Assembly (NCBI GenBank): GCA_027186245.1
Contig: CP114497.1
Coordinates: forward strand, 8,377,501-8,441,500
Length of the DNA stretch: 64,000 bases
Direction: 5' to 3'
From: Coriaria nepalensis
Lineage: Eukaryota > Streptophyta > Magnoliopsida > Cucurbitales > Coriariaceae
The position numbers and the translations under genes were made by a program. The notes beneath the pieces were generated by a model. That model had not been told where the DNA came from. It saw only the letters and a program-made list of their open reading frames with translations, and did not search any database. Of this stretch, positions 1 to 13,615 are shown one piece after another (position 1 is the stretch's first letter; each line of letters starts with the position of its first letter).

Positions 1-3000
1 TCATTTTGAACATGACTTTAGACATCAAAGTAACTCGTATTGACTTTAAGAAAAGGACAATCTTACAAAGCAATATACCTTTTTTTCTTCTTTTTTTTCC
101 CCCACAATCATTTTATTCCTTCACACAAGGCTAGCCATATGCAAGTCAATGGGGACTTTACTCAAGATTACAAACTTGTCGACAGGTCAATCACCATACA
201 AAATTCCAATTCCATGGAGATTGCGTGCGACTTAGGGCTTGAAAAAAGGAAAGGGTTTTAATTTTATTTTTTTTGGGGGGGGGGGGGGGAATTATTTGCC
301 ATGTTGGCATGTAATTATTGGTTAAAGGTGAAAGAATGGCAGACCAACTTAAGTGGGTGTTAGATTCAAAATTCAGCATCCAAAGATAAGGCTTTAAACC
401 TTATTATACTACACGGTTTTACTTTTCATTTTTAGCTAGCTATGCGTAAATTACAAATTTTCACCTTTTTCTTTAAAAATTACTATTATGACCCACTCAC
501 ACTCACTCATCCACGTATTTATATTCCTTTCTTCCCTTTTCTTGCAACGCGTCACATGAGTCAACAACTTGTTATAGAAAGGAAACGTGAAAACTTGCAT
601 TGTTTTTTACTTTTGGTCGTGAGCACTAAAGACTTGCAAATTACATGAGCATTGACCTAAGAGATAACATTTTTTAACACACAAAGTTGTAATTAGCTAA
701 AACCCAATTTTGGTTTTAGAGTATTAATATCATGCTAGTTAAAGAATTTGAGTAAAAAATTGTAAAAAAAAAAAAAAAAAAAAAACTCATATTTATTTCT
801 TTAAATTTAATTTTTTATTTAATTAAGCTAAATTTATTTTTTTATTATTTGAACTTTTTTTTTCATTTTTATTATTTTAATATTATTTGAATGTTTCTTT
901 TTCATATAATGAAATAAAAAATTAGATATAAATTTATATATAAAGTGATTAATTAAAATATTATATTAATTAAAATAAAGTTAAATTATAACAAAATTAT
1001 AAAAAGATTAATTATATAAAATGAAATAAAAGGTTCATTATTGCCTTTTTCTTATAATTATTTAATTATTTCTCTAAAAGTTTCAATTTGAACAACTAAC
1101 AAGCATCTTCATGTTTTTATATATGAACGGCGGCGCGTGTGGACCGGTGAAAGTGGTGGCATACCCCGCCGGTCGGGGACGCTAGAAAAAAAAGAAAAAA
1201 AAAGCCACCAATAAGATTATATTATAGTAATAGCTTATTTTTGTTATAATTATTAGAGTACTATTTGAGTGGGGTTTCGATGCGGGTGACATGGCGACAG
1301 GTGGTAATTTTGGGAAAACGTAGCGTGGTACTGACGACAGCAAGCAAGCGGATAAACATCTGTCAGTGGGACCCACTTAAAGGTTGGGGGGTGGGTCAAA
1401 ATAATGGGCCCTCCTCGCACGCGGGAGAAATGAGAAAAACTCGGTCCCTTTACTTTAACAACGTGCTCCGCACTACCCACTCGCACGCTCACATTTCACG
1501 CTCGCCGTTTTCTTTAAAAAAAAAATATTTAATTTTAACTTTTTTTTATTTCTTATTTTTCTCCGAATGAGTTTGAAAATAATCTCAATTGTTTAAATTG
1601 GGACAATAAATTTTTTATTTTATTAAATGAATTAATATATATTATTTAAAAATATTAAATTTTAAGTGTAAAGATTCGATTGGTTATAATGAGTTAAATA
1701 TATAAATTATAAATAAATAATATTAAAATAATCTATTATCATTTTAATTCAAATTCTTAAATTTTTTTTATTTAAGATTTAATGATTTTAAATTAGATAT
1801 ATTAATTTATTTCAAAAAAGTAAAGATTAATTATTCCGAACCTCTTTTTTGAGATATTTTTAAATATAATTTACCGTGAATATAAAATAAGTAATAATCT
1901 ATTAATAGTATGAAATATATTAGGGATGACGAATGGTAATCAGATTAAAATTATTATTTTTAAAGGAAATTTTAATTTATATTTTATATGCACTATTAAT
2001 TATTTAAATAGATAGAATATGGTACGATAAAATATAATATAAAAATATATATATTTAATCAATAAAAAAAATTATTAAAAAAAAAAAGAAAAAGGAAAAG
2101 CGTGGGAATTACAAACAACGGCGATGATAGGTCACATAGTGGAAACACAGACCACTAAAAGAGGAACGCGTGTCAGTTTCTTTCGGCGTATGAGGGATGA
2201 GAACTGAAAGACATTCTTTCTTAATGTTTTCGTCAACGTTACGGACTTACATATTATTTCATTACACAAAGTTCTGCTTTTAATGTGACACCATCTACTT
2301 CTGTCTCCCTTCACTTCCAAAATATATTATTTAAAAAAAAAAATAAAAAAGAAATCTAAAATCTATGTGGTCCCTATAAAGATTACATCTTTACCCCTCC
2401 CTCTTATGAAACAGCACGCTTCCACTGTTTCGGTTTACGAGAGAGAAATACAAATCTCTTAAAAAAAGGAGATTCTAACTGTTTTTTTTTTTTTCAAAAA
2501 TGGAGGCCGAGGAGGGAACATCACGAAGCACGAGTTAATGGCAGCGAGGAGGCATGAGCCTTCACTTGAGCCGACATCTATTTGATGGGGACCACCCCCT
2601 CCAACAACAACAAGAAGCAACAAAATTTTAGAATGGGCCCCACCCATGTATTCATTCTTCTTTCATTATGAACAGAATTTTGTTAGGAAAGAATATTTCG
2701 GCGGCGCTACTGTTGTTTTGTGCAATTAAACGCCAATCTCGGTTTTTTTTTTTTTTTTTTTTTTCTCCTTTGGTTTGGCAGACCTGTGTTGGTGATCAGA
2801 TTGGGCCCAGTTTGGGGCCCATGATCCATAAACGATCTCTGTTTGTTTCACGCGCTTTACGTAACTTTCACATTTTGACCCTTTGAGCTGACATGAGCAG
2901 CCCTGAGGGGTGGGAGTTTGGTTTGATGATGAACACTTTTCCCTGCATTTAAAAAAAAAAAGGCATTTTACTTTTTGTGTACATATATATATTATACAGA

Positions 3001-3415
3001 TATATAGAATTCCTGAGTCACAAGAGATGCGATAGCGGTCCACCAAATTTGTCATATGTATATATATATATGCTGGAACAACTTATTAGACTGGCCTCTG
3101 ATCTTTAGTGCAACTGAAATTTAAAGTCGTATACTTTGATTCCATTTTGTGAGCCAAACTGAAGTTTAATGGGCCCAAACTGTAAATTTCGGACCTAAAC
3201 TAGCTTCTAGAATAACGTCCGTTAATATAAGAATTCCTGGTGTGGCGTGGTACTGAAATTGCATCAAGCAAAAACTTGAGTTTACATGATGAAACAATTG
3301 TCTATATGGTGGACATAACAGTAACGAAAAGGAGGGTGATACAACGAACCAAATGAATTAATTAAAAAGGATTGTTAGCGTAGATCTGGCTCCAAATAAA
3401 AAGGATTAAACAATG
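1..3415. other. AT-rich intergenic region, no gene recognised
   Basis: Mostly AT-rich DNA with homopolymer tracts (A-run near 763-785, 15-base G-run at 275-289, T-runs near 2745-2765) and TA microsatellites near 2980-3070. Somewhat GC-richer islands lie at 1125-1500 and 2490-2650. All open frames are short, low in complexity and unlike any family I know. The stretch presumably holds the 3' flank of the TMX2-like gene and the promoter of a gene left of the window. Confidence 0.6.
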
Positions 3416-5827
3416 CTATTTACCGTTTACGTACTCGAGAAGGTGGAGATCGAGCTCAAAATATTTACAAAGAAGTTTCTGCAATATTGATGAGTAAGGA
3501 GTTAGCTATAATCTTCACCGTACCGAGTTGTAATCAGATAATAATGATCGTATTCAAGTTAGGAACCATATATACCCAAACCAATAGTAGCTAAATGGCA
3601 AGTGATAATTGCATCAAAGTCCTCGTGAAGATTGATTGAAGAATAATTACATACTAAAAAATATGCAAAAAGAAAAATAATAAAAAAAAAAACATAGAAG
3701 AAACAGGAGAAGAAACTACCTTGGTTATGGGAGGGGATGGAGGTTTTGCGTCAGAATCCAAATCGGGAAAGCGTGCAATCTCAGCTGCATTGTCAAACAG
3801 AATATACGTAGGAAGTTGGGCAATGCCACCTACAAGAAGAACATGATCCTCACATGGATTACTTCACAATAATTATTAACAGTCATCAAAGTAAACCATG
3901 CAACCGAAAGTTACAGAAAACAAAAATTATCCTTCCGTAAGTTCAAAAGTTGAAAGCTCATTCAAAATAAGTAGTTGCTACCAAGAGAGATTCCAAATTT
4001 TTCAGCAACATTTGGAAAGAGGCCAAGGTCAATTACTCCAAATGCTAGACTTTTGTTCGAGTATCTGCAATAAGGAAACATGAATATAATCAGATTCAAA
4101 GAGTAGATAAGAGATCAGAAGGTGATCACATGAAGAAACCAGAAAGCTTCTCTCACTCTTCAGAGTGAAGGCAAGTAACATACGTAATTGAGAGCTCCGA
4201 AAAGCATCGACTGGCACGTACGCAATCAGATGAATAAGATGCACGGAATTCCACCTGACAAATTTTGAGAATGTCATCAATATAACAATTCAAATGATTC
4301 AGAAAAATTAATTTTCTAACCATTACGAGATTCATAGCTTCAAGGAGGAAAAATCAACGACATGGAATTTTATATTCAAGTATCTTGAGGATGTCTGTGA
4401 AACAAACCAGCCAAAACCTTGAAGCAGACCCTTCTGTCAGCAAGGCTTCCAATTGCAATGGAGTTAATCTACTAGCTGTTCCTAGGACATAATATTCAAG
4501 GAAAAAAAATAGAAATTTGAGTTGCATCTATCATTCATGTATCGGAAATTTGAAAGTGTATGGATGCCAATTTCAAACTCACTCCATACCTAAGCCTTGG
4601 TAGGTGGGTTGTTGAGTAAAAGTGTATATCCCTACACCGAAGGGTGTCCAAAAACATGAGATGAGATCACACTAATCAAAAACTATTAATAACATAATGT
4701 TATCCAAAGAAAGAGCTACAAAGTGTAGGATCTAATAAATCGAAAGAGATAATTATACTAACTGAAGAAACTATTACAAGGGATGATTTTAAGCTCTGAG
4801 AACTTCGAAATGGGTAGATAAAAAGATAAAAAAACTAAAGAAAAAATACCTACACGCAAACACCAGAAGGTACCAAAGGACCAAGTGGTAGTCCATTATT
4901 AGAGAAAGCCCAAGAAGTAGAACCTGAAAAAAATTAAAAGTAAGATGCAAACATGTCATAATTGAGTACCAGGCGCAAGAGCTAGAGTGAACTCAACTAA
5001 CTGGTAGCTAGTTATTATAATCCAAATTTATGCCTCGCTAGTAATAAATCCTTAGAACTACCAACTGCAATCTAAATTAAACTTTGTTCTATGTTATCAG
5101 ACCCATTCCCCTCCAGATTTAACAAGCTTGTGATACTCTAAAATTAGCAACTACTCACTACTAGTTACAAAGCATGCATTGGAAACAAATTCTACAATCT
5201 GCCTCATAATTGACCAGATAATATGTAATCAAATTCATCGAAGTGATGCCTGACACTACTAAAACTGTTAAAAATACCTAGTTTATATATCAAATTTTTT
5301 TAGTAAAACCAGGAGGCAGGATTGAATATAAGACCAACCTTAGCATAAAAGAGAGCCACCGCAATAAATGATTCCCATGTTTCTTCTCTCACCATCTGCA
5401 TCAAACAGATAACAACAAGCTTGAATAACATTCAAAACCCATCCCCTTTTTCCACCAAATACAGGGAAACTGAAATCAAGTAATTTTGAAGAATGTATCA
5501 TACCTTAATTAGAGTCAAAGCCAGAAATGCAAGAAACACTTGAATCTCCTGATGAGTTACAAGGAAGAAATAAGCTAATCGAATCAGTTCAACTCCAATT
5601 CTAAGTTCCATAAAATTAAAATTCAAGCAGAGAGAGAGAGAGATAGAGAGTACTCGTCGAAGGAGAAGATGAGTGATATCTGGAGAGAGGACAAGGCTTG
5701 CGGAGCTGCGAACGATCAAGTAAGAGAAGAAGGCAAGGAAGTGAGAGAGATAGTAGGGCTCTGAAACCATTACATTCAACCATTCTAGCGGCTTAACACT
5801 CTGCTTATTCTCCATTTTCGTCTCCAC
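3416..5827 (-). CDS. TMX2-like thioredoxin-related transmembrane protein
   Basis: Ten coding exons (5827-5654, 5548-5504, 5395-5339, 4923-4854, 4631-4590, 4481-4408, 4254-4184, 4064-3982, 3829-3720, 3478-3416) join in frame to 262 aa. The order matches the TMX2 family: N-terminal hydrophobic segments (about residues 15-50 and 60-110), the loop TQQPTYQG, then a thioredoxin-like domain from WLVEFRA (about 153) to LPTYILF (about 210), ending LLEYVNGK. The site that would be CxxC reads SSDC, so only the second cysteine is present. Human TMX2 also has an SxxC site (SNDC), so this looks like a family trait and not decay. Family members are ER/mitochondria-associated membrane proteins in animals; the plant role is not established. 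A second in-frame ATG at 5815 is an equally plausible start. Confidence 0.9.
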
Positions 5828-8800
5828 TTTCTCTCCCTCCCTCTCCCTCTCTCTCTGTTCGATCGCGGTTCTAACACCTAAGGTTTCATTTTGTTGCTTG
5901 ATGATGGCGGTTTCTACGAGCGGGGACCCGGTTCTAGTTTATAGGCTAACGGTATAAGCTAAGTGGCCCAGGTCAGATAAAATTAGGCCCGATTAAATAG
6001 AAATCGACGTTGGAAAGCCCAGCCCCTTAATTTGATAGATATAGAGAAGATTCAAAAAAATGTTTACTATGCTGGGAAAAAGGTCGATATGGCCCACCAT
6101 ATCTTTAGGCCGAACCTGAAAATAAATTATAAATTGGGCTTTCTGCTGAAGCCTGTCGGACTCCGCCAGGCCTCATCTTCATTCTTTGACTTCTTCTTTT
6201 TTTGTTGGTCGCAAAGGAAGAATCCTTTGACTAATATACTCTTTACTCATGGCTTTATAGTTTGGATACTTAGACTGTTATCTTGGGCCATCAAACTTCC
6301 GTTTGAATAACCGTTCAATAGAATAAATATGAGTATAAATTTTTAGGTGAATTTAGTTAAATTAAATAATTATGAATCAGTTTAATAAAAATTAATAAAT
6401 AATTCTTAAATTGAAATTAAAATAATTATTATTTAAATAAAATTATCAATTTATTAATATTTTATTATATATGATAAATTTTTGATATATTAATAAAATA
6501 TTGAATTATCTAAAAAAATATTAATATATTATTTTTAAATTATAATTAAAAATTTTATATTTAAATAAAATTATTAATTTATCGATATTCTAATTTATAT
6601 TTTATTAAAAAGGATATAATCTCTTAAATTGAAATATAAGCTATTTAATAGATATGACAAAGACCAAGTATTAAAACATATAACTAAATTTATAATAATT
6701 AATAACTAATTTTCATTAAAACGTTATTAGTTTATCCAAGCATCACACTATCCAAAAAGTTAATCAGGGTTGATTAGTCGTTAAGTGAAGTAACAAGCTA
6801 ACAACAATCAAAGGCGAGAGGAAAGCAAAGGGAAAGCATTATTAGGCATATGCCCAAAACAATAAAGCTCACGTGACTTCCCCCGGCACATGCTCTCACG
6901 TTGTCGTGAAAAATCTTAATCTAAACAAAACGGGGACCCCCCACTCTAACAAAATCTTATACATCTAATCGCGGATCATGGTCATACGTTCAGCGGAGGC
7001 ATCTCAAGAAGAAAAGGAAAGCAAAGAAAAGTCACCAAATCTCGACGCGACGTGGCATTTGACCACCGCTTGTTATGGCTTTTGGCACGAGCGGAGCCAC
7101 TCACATGGGTTTGCTGACACCTCTCTCCCCCCACCCCACCATCTCTATCCCGTGCAAACTGCACCCCTCACATGCCCCTCTTTTAATTATAATATTATCG
7201 TATCACCAAAAAAAAAAAAAAAAAAAAAAAAGAAGACTGGAAAAATGGAAACCCTCGCGTCAAGCAACCACCCCCGCCCCCCTTCTTTTTTTCAGCCTTT
7301 GCTTTAAATTAATGCGATAAATTTTATTCTTATATTAAAAAAAAAATTAATATAATTAAAATTAATTAATTTATAATAAAAATTTAATAAATTATTAAAA
7401 AATATCGAAAATATCTATAGAGTATAATAATAAATGAGAATAATAATAACACCTTCTCCATTTCTTTTCCTTTTCTTTTCTTTCCCCCGACGAACACCCG
7501 GAATAGGGATTTGTGTCCGGCCTCGCCCAACTTCAGATCAGTGTACACCTGCCGATGTCCGCCACGTCGTCAATTGGCCGACATTTTAACATCAGAGTCC
7601 AACACATGCACACATAACTAAACTACTACTACTACGTCTAATTGTGTAATCATACTTCTTAACTCCCACTTAATTACTCCAATTAAGCAAGTAATTCCTC
7701 CTAATCACCTTTTTTTAAAGTAATTTTGACGGTGTCCTACGTGGAAAATGCAGTTGAAAGTAGAAACAAAAGTGAATAGTAAGAGGGAGACGCGTTAGGA
7801 AGATCATGTCCATCCATTGTTTTTCATCAGTTTGGAGCTGTAACCGTCGTGCTAACAGGTGAGGTATCAATATAAAACATGGATTAATGTAAGGAAGAGG
7901 TTAATTGATTAAAAAAAAAAGGGCAGAAGAATCGGATAGTAAAAATTTAAGGAAGCTAATAATGCACAAGTTCTTAACGACAAATCTGTTAAGCTAGATC
8001 GGTTCCTAAGGAGTTGACATTTAATGTACTAATCACATTGTTTAATCCAAATAATTACCTTCTCTTTCTTCCCCTTTTACCCTCGTTTTACATTCTAAGC
8101 AACATACAAAGATACAATGTAAAAAGTAAAATGTAAAATGTAAAAAAAAAAATGCTGTGATCAATGATTAACACCATCATGATTGTATTATCCCACGCAC
8201 GTGGGGCCGTGTAAGACTCAAAAAATGTTAAGTGGGTCCCTATAGTTTTTCAGCCGCATGATGTGTACGTTTCTTAAGATTACGTGTGCATGGTAAAAAG
8301 AGAGAAAATAAGTATTTTTTTTTTTTAATTTAAATTTTTAACTGTATTGATCGCTTCTCAAGGGGCATGTTGTTGAAGAATTTCACTCATTTGTCTAAAT
8401 TAGCAAAAAATAATAATAATAATAATTGCACAATTACATATTTAAACGTCGTGGTGATTTAATTAAGCCTCCACGTCCACCCCATTTCCACTTCACTCGA
8501 GGGCATAATAGTAATTTAAATTAAATTTAATAATATTATGTATCTTCGTCAAAATCCTCCGTTTTAGCTGTCCGAGTCCGACTATCCAGTACTTCAAAAT
8601 AACCTCAGTTGTCTCTCTCTCTCTCTCTTCTCTTTCTCTATCTCTATCTCTATCTGTTCACAAAAACCATGACTTTCTGAGAACTTCTCTCTCTTTTAAC
8701 GTCTTTCTCCGTTTTTCTCTTCTTCACCATTTTGCTCACTCTCCACATTTCATCCCATTACCAGAAAACAAAACACCTTGAAAAACAACACAACACAAAG

Positions 8801-8832
8801 ACAAAATAAAAGTAGTTGTACTAAGAATAGGA
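5828..8832. other. Intergenic region upstream of two divergent genes
   Basis: The first part (about 5828-5930) is the purine/pyrimidine-rich 5' leader of the TMX2-like gene on the minus strand. The rest is AT-rich, with a GC-richer patch at 6850-7310 containing a G-box-like CACGTG near 6871 and a long A-run near 7207-7231. The last 300 bases are the probable promoter and leader of the GATA gene. No convincing coding frame was seen. Confidence 0.6.
8611..8656. repeat. CT-rich microsatellite in GATA gene leader
   Basis: A (CT)n run followed by TCTCTA units, about 46 bases long, lies roughly 180-220 bases before the GATA start codon. Such CT tracts are common in plant 5' leaders and core promoters. 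Confidence 0.8.
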
Positions 8833-10335
8833 ATGGAAGCGCCTGATTATTACCAGAGCAGCTACTGTTCGTCGCAATTCGTTTTCGAAAAGCAGCCGCA
8901 TTCTAATTCCAACAACAAGGCCGCGGCAGCAGCCACAGGCGGCGGCGGCGGTGGGGACCACTTCATCGTGGAGGAGCTGCTTGATTTTTCGAACGATGAT
9001 GCCGTAATCAATACGGACGGGATGTTCGATAATGTCACGGGAAATTCCGCGGAATCCTCGACTGTCACCGTCCTTGATACGGCGTGCAATTCCTTGTCAG
9101 TCTCCGGTTGTGATCCTGTGGGGTTTTCCGGCGATATAGTATGCCGGAATTTGCCCGACGGTCAATTCGGTGGCGACCTCTGCGTCCCGGTATGTAACTG
9201 ATTTCATTTCCTAGATGAATTCTCTTGCACAATTGAAGACAATGTTTGTATAAAATATGAATTATAGACATGAAATCAAATTTTCATTATTTCTTAATTA
9301 TTTCAAAATTTTATTATAATCACTTCAAAAAAAAAAAAAAAAAACTTGGAAAAAGAATTAAAATGTGGGGAAAGAAGAATATAGCTCTTTAATGTTAGTC
9401 CCTTTACACAATTCGAACTTGAAAGAGAAAAAGAGAAAGAATGAACAAAAAGGGAGTCAAAAATAGTAAATTCTATTTATGGCTATGTTAATTAATTAAT
9501 TAATTAATTCTCCATTTGCTTTTTCTTTCGACAGTATGATGATTTAGCTGAACTAGAATGGCTTTCCAATTTCGTGGAAGAATCGTTCTCGAGCGAAGAC
9601 TTGCAAAAGCTGCAGCTGATATCGGGAATGAAAGTCCGGCCAGTCAATGAAGCATCCGAAACCCGAGAATTCCAGCGTGAGCCCAACCAAAACAATACTA
9701 CTACTATCCCGACTTTCCACCCTGCCGACATGCCGGTTCCGGCAAAGGCGCGAAGCAAACGCTCCCGTTCGACCCCATGCAACTGGACATCTCGTCTCCT
9801 CGTACTGTCTCCAACAACTTCCTCGTCTGAAACTGATGTCGCCATCCCGGCCCCACTCAATTGCTCCAGGAAAGTGATCAAGACCTCCGGTCCAAAGAAG
9901 AAGGAAGTTGTCCTGGACGGTGTACCATCCGGGAGTAGTAGTGCTGGGGACGGGAGGAAGTGTTTGCATTGCGCGACGGATAAGACACCGCAATGGCGGA
10001 CCGGGCCGATGGGCCCAAAGACACTATGTAATGCTTGCGGGGTCCGATACAAGTCTGGTCGGCTCGTACCTGAGTATCGGCCCGCGGCAAGCCCGACATT
10101 TGTTCTAACAAAGCACTCCAACTCACACCGTAAGGTGTTGGAGCTACGACGGCAGAAGGATGGGATACGGTCCCACCATCAGCATCAACAGCAGCAGCAA
10201 CAACAACATCATCATCAGCATCAACACCAACAGTTTCTTAACCATCATCAAAACATGATGTTCGAATTATCCAACACTGAAGACTACTTGATTCATCAAC
10301 ATGTGGGCCCCAATTTCGGGCAGTCGTTGATCTAA
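8833..10335 (+). CDS. GATA transcription factor, class A (GATA9/GATA12-like)
   Basis: Two exons, 8833-9189 and 9535-10335, join in phase 0 to 385 aa. A plant GATA zinc finger, C-x2-C-x18-C-x2-C, begins [12 protein letters not shown] and continues [33 protein letters not shown] and the [13 protein letters not shown] tail typical of subfamily A. Upstream are the acidic motif EELLDFSND (about residues 48-56) and the second-exon opening [13 protein letters not shown], both conserved in GATA9/12 relatives. A basic stretch, KARSKRSRS, could act as a nuclear localisation signal. The protein is expected to bind WGATAR sites in the nucleus. The C-terminal tail carries a Gln/His run (about residues 332-356) encoded by CAG/CAT repeats, likely length-variable. 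Exon 1 has Ala and Gly runs. Confidence 0.95.
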
Positions 10336-13234
10336 CGGATCATCTCGGTAGTGGTAGGGAAACTTTTCTCCATGCAGGAGGAGCTAGCTTAGCAAGCAGG
10401 TTCATGAAGCGTTTTAGCTGCGGCAAATTTCAATCCAGTTTAATTTTTAGATAATTTTGTTACTTTATAATTTAAAATTTTCATATTAGTCATCAATTTT
10501 TGGCCCTCACTTAAGTTTGCTTTCAAAACTAGTAATTAGGGCCAAACTAAATAGAATTTGGTTTAGCTTTCAAGTTTGAAATCAATCCACATCTTCAGCA
10601 AGGGATTTTAATATGATGATTTAAAATTAATATATATATAATTAAAATTGACTAATTATTATAAATACATTCAACTTAAAGAAATTCTCATGATAATCTA
10701 GTCAAAATCAAGATTCAATATGTCAAGTAATCTACTAACATATTAAATTAACCATAATTAAAATTTTATAACACATTGAGATCAGGATCAAACATATAAA
10801 TACATGGGCGGAGCTAGGGTGGGCGAGTGGCCACACCACCCACCACCGTCAATTTTTTGAAAATTAGTTTTTTAGTTTAAAATTATCAAAATTTTATATA
10901 TTAATCATTAAAATTTTAAATAAAAATTTATGTTTAAGTACCCTAATTTTTATTTTATATATTTTGTTCATTTTTTATTTTTCTTTTAACTCTTCCCCCC
11001 TGTGTATATATATATATAGAAAGAATTAAAATTGTTTTTTTTTTTCTCCTTTTTAAATTCTGCAATTTTAAAAAATTACGAAGAAAAAAAAAACATGAAT
11101 TTCAGTGAAAAGAGGTGCAGTAAAAACTAAGAACCGATAAGGACAGAGAATGTTATAGAAAATCAAAATGCAGATTCAGATATCAATGGGTCGATCTATA
11201 ATTATTATTAATTTTGTGGTTAAATTAGTATTTTTTTTTTGGTCAGAGATCAGAGTTGAAGAAAGAAATTAGGATCAGAAAAGAACAAATAATGATTTAC
11301 CGGACCCAAAATATTAAATAATAATAATGAAATTTGAAAAAGAGCAAAGTTTGCGGTGGTCACATGCACTCTTCATATTTTTAAATAACAAGGCCCTTGA
11401 AATGCAGAAAAAGTCCGTGCTTCTACGTTGTCATCACTGTACTATACACAATTTTTTTTTTAATATAAGTTTTAATAATATTATTATTTGTTATTACAGA
11501 AAAAAAAGAGAAAAAAAAAAGGTGTAATCTTGAATTGAAAGCAAGAAAGTAGTAGTCTAAGTGTAGAGGGTGGAAGAAAGGGGCACATGGGTATTATGGA
11601 CAAGACATGGGATCCATCACCGAATAAATTGGGAGACATTGAGGAACATCTGAGCTCATCATCAACCTATCCACTTTCTCCTCACGTGCTTCTCACGTTC
11701 GGTCCGACTGGATATGTAATTGTGGGTTTGGATTCGGTCCGACTCGGGGTTAGGATTTATCCCGACTCATGGTTGCGTTTGATGGATAAAGCTGAAAATT
11801 TTAGGTGAGGAGAAATGTGTTAATAGTCCCTAACGCCATATCCAATAAGAAAATGCGGCCTACGAATTTACTTGGTTGAAGATTTCGGAATATAATGTGA
11901 CAAAGTAATGAATCGATCTGATATGATAGACGGGCAAATGATCCATAGCTTCACGGACATCAGGTTGCTCTAAGAATTTCTCAAAACCACAAAGGATGAA
12001 AAAGCAAAACCAATAGCATGCGAAATGATCTTTATTTTTTTCCCGACGATGTAATAATACATGTTTTGCTTCGAAGAAAAAAAATGTCATAGCAAAATGT
12101 CAGACACATTGGAGCAATGAGTGTTTCATGAGTTGAATTTCCGGATCGGCGGTTGCATGCCCCACTGTTCGGAATTGTTAAACTGACATCAATTGAAAAA
12201 AAAAAAAAAAAAATTGCACATCTTCGAGCGCTCCGATCCGGCAAAACCTTCAACTTGATTATGTTATCGAGGCCCACCGAGACTGAGTTCTGATAAGATT
12301 GAGATAGAGAACAAATCAGCTATAGCAACATATTCTAATTACGTGAACAGTGCCTTTTCCCATTACAAGCATCTTCGAGGAATCCATTCCACAATTAAAA
12401 ATTAATATCCACGTACGTTACACAGAGAGAGAGAGGCTAAAGGGAGAAGAAACGGCAATGAGGCCTAACAATATAATAAGCATCGAATTCAAAGAGAAAC
12501 GATTCAACGCTGTCCAGATTATTGAATTGATCTAACTTGATTTCATAGCCTTGTAATGTGGAGTCCGAGTTTTATTGAATTACCGCGACTAAAATTTCTA
12601 ATAGAGAGATATTTCTTTCTGGGATGGTTTCACTGTACCGCAAGGATAACTTGTTGTGCCTAAGGCCATTGAAAATTGATATACTTCACAGCTGTGCAGT
12701 TGTTTTCAATCTATGTCAATGCCTCTACATAGCTACAACTATCATCTAAAATACTACTACCAAAACATGAAATTTACACGAAAAATCCCCTAAATCGGAA
12801 ACATCCCACTTCCAAAGCACTACTTCACGGGCCTAGAATAGCATACCCTGAATCCCAACAGTAAATCAACCTCGAACACCGATTTTGTTTGTTTGCTTAA
12901 GTTATGTAACTTCTATAATGGTACTCATAAAAAATTTTCCAGAACCAGAGTTATGCACAAACAATTACAAGGTCCACACTCCCCATTCTGGAACAATTCT
13001 AACGTATTTTTAACAAAATGAAGCTAGAAAAAGATTGCTAACCCATCAACTAGGTACTAAAACTCTAATTTAAAGAGTATCTCCATGTTTCAAGTTCATA
13101 TCTTAAGGTTCGAATTGATGACTATTTCAATGAATCTTCTACAACAATACTGTAAGGAAAAATTGAATATCCCTACGACTACAGAGTAAAAAAGATGCTT
13201 ACAGATAACGAAATTTAAAACCATGGAGATTTTA
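10336..13234. other. Intergenic region, possible transposon remnant near 10.8 kb
   Basis: AT-rich DNA. A GC-rich block at about 10804-10850 (starting GGGCGGAGCTAGGGTGGG) is followed by a poly-AT tail; such blocks are often seen in fragments of plant repeats, but no terminal repeats or coding remains could be identified. Frames near 11587-11808 and 12350-12535 have no recognisable domain. The part nearest 13.2 kb is probably the 3' untranslated region of the NFD6-like gene. Confidence 0.5.
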
Positions 13235-13615
13235 TCAAACTCCTGGATTTGCACTGCAGATCATACCCTGAGACAAAGACCTCGAGCTCGTTGAATCTAT
13301 GCCGAGACACGAGGTTAGCCGAGCTGAAGATACGGCAGAGTGAAGAGGAAGCAGAGATTGAAGAGAACGTAGCTGAACGAACGATCTGAGAAAAAAATTT
13401 AAATCCAGTGAAAAGAAAATGAGTGACAATGTACAACATAATCGCGAATTCGATTGTGAACGCGGTTGAAGAGAGTTTGCTTACCTCGAAATTCTGTGAG
13501 AAGAAGGTGTAGATTGAAGAAGTGGCGTCAAACTAGGCTTGCCTGAAGGTCTGCTTATGGCGGATTTAAGAAGAGCTACACCTGGTTTCGCGAGAGATCG
13601 ATAACGAGATGCCAT
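13235..13615 (-). CDS. NFD6-like small mitochondrial protein
   Basis: Two exons (13615-13485 and 13385-13235) join within an Arg codon to give about 93 aa. The N-terminus MASRYRSLAKPG is basic, rich in Ser/Ala/Leu and free of acidic residues, as in a mitochondrial targeting peptide. The second exon carries the family signature SLLPLHSAVSSARLTSCLG followed by SQGM and a short tail ending NPGV. This matches the NUCLEAR FUSION DEFECTIVE 6 family; Arabidopsis NFD6 is needed for polar nuclei fusion in the female gametophyte and is mitochondrial. Family genes often have alternative final exons, so the last residues may vary by isoform. The gene is divergent from the malic enzyme gene about 2 kb away. 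Confidence 0.85.

Noticed and set aside
1253..1570. Open frames in the GC-richer island
   Set aside because: No recognisable motif, both strands open because of composition, no neighbouring exons.
6978..7320. Overlapping open frames of 60-110 codons on both strands
   Set aside because: Low-complexity Pro/Lys-rich translation across an A-run; no domain and no splice-compatible neighbours.
9504..10121. 205-codon minus-strand frame over GATA exon 2
   Set aside because: Shadow of the zinc-finger exon; no independent start context or domain.
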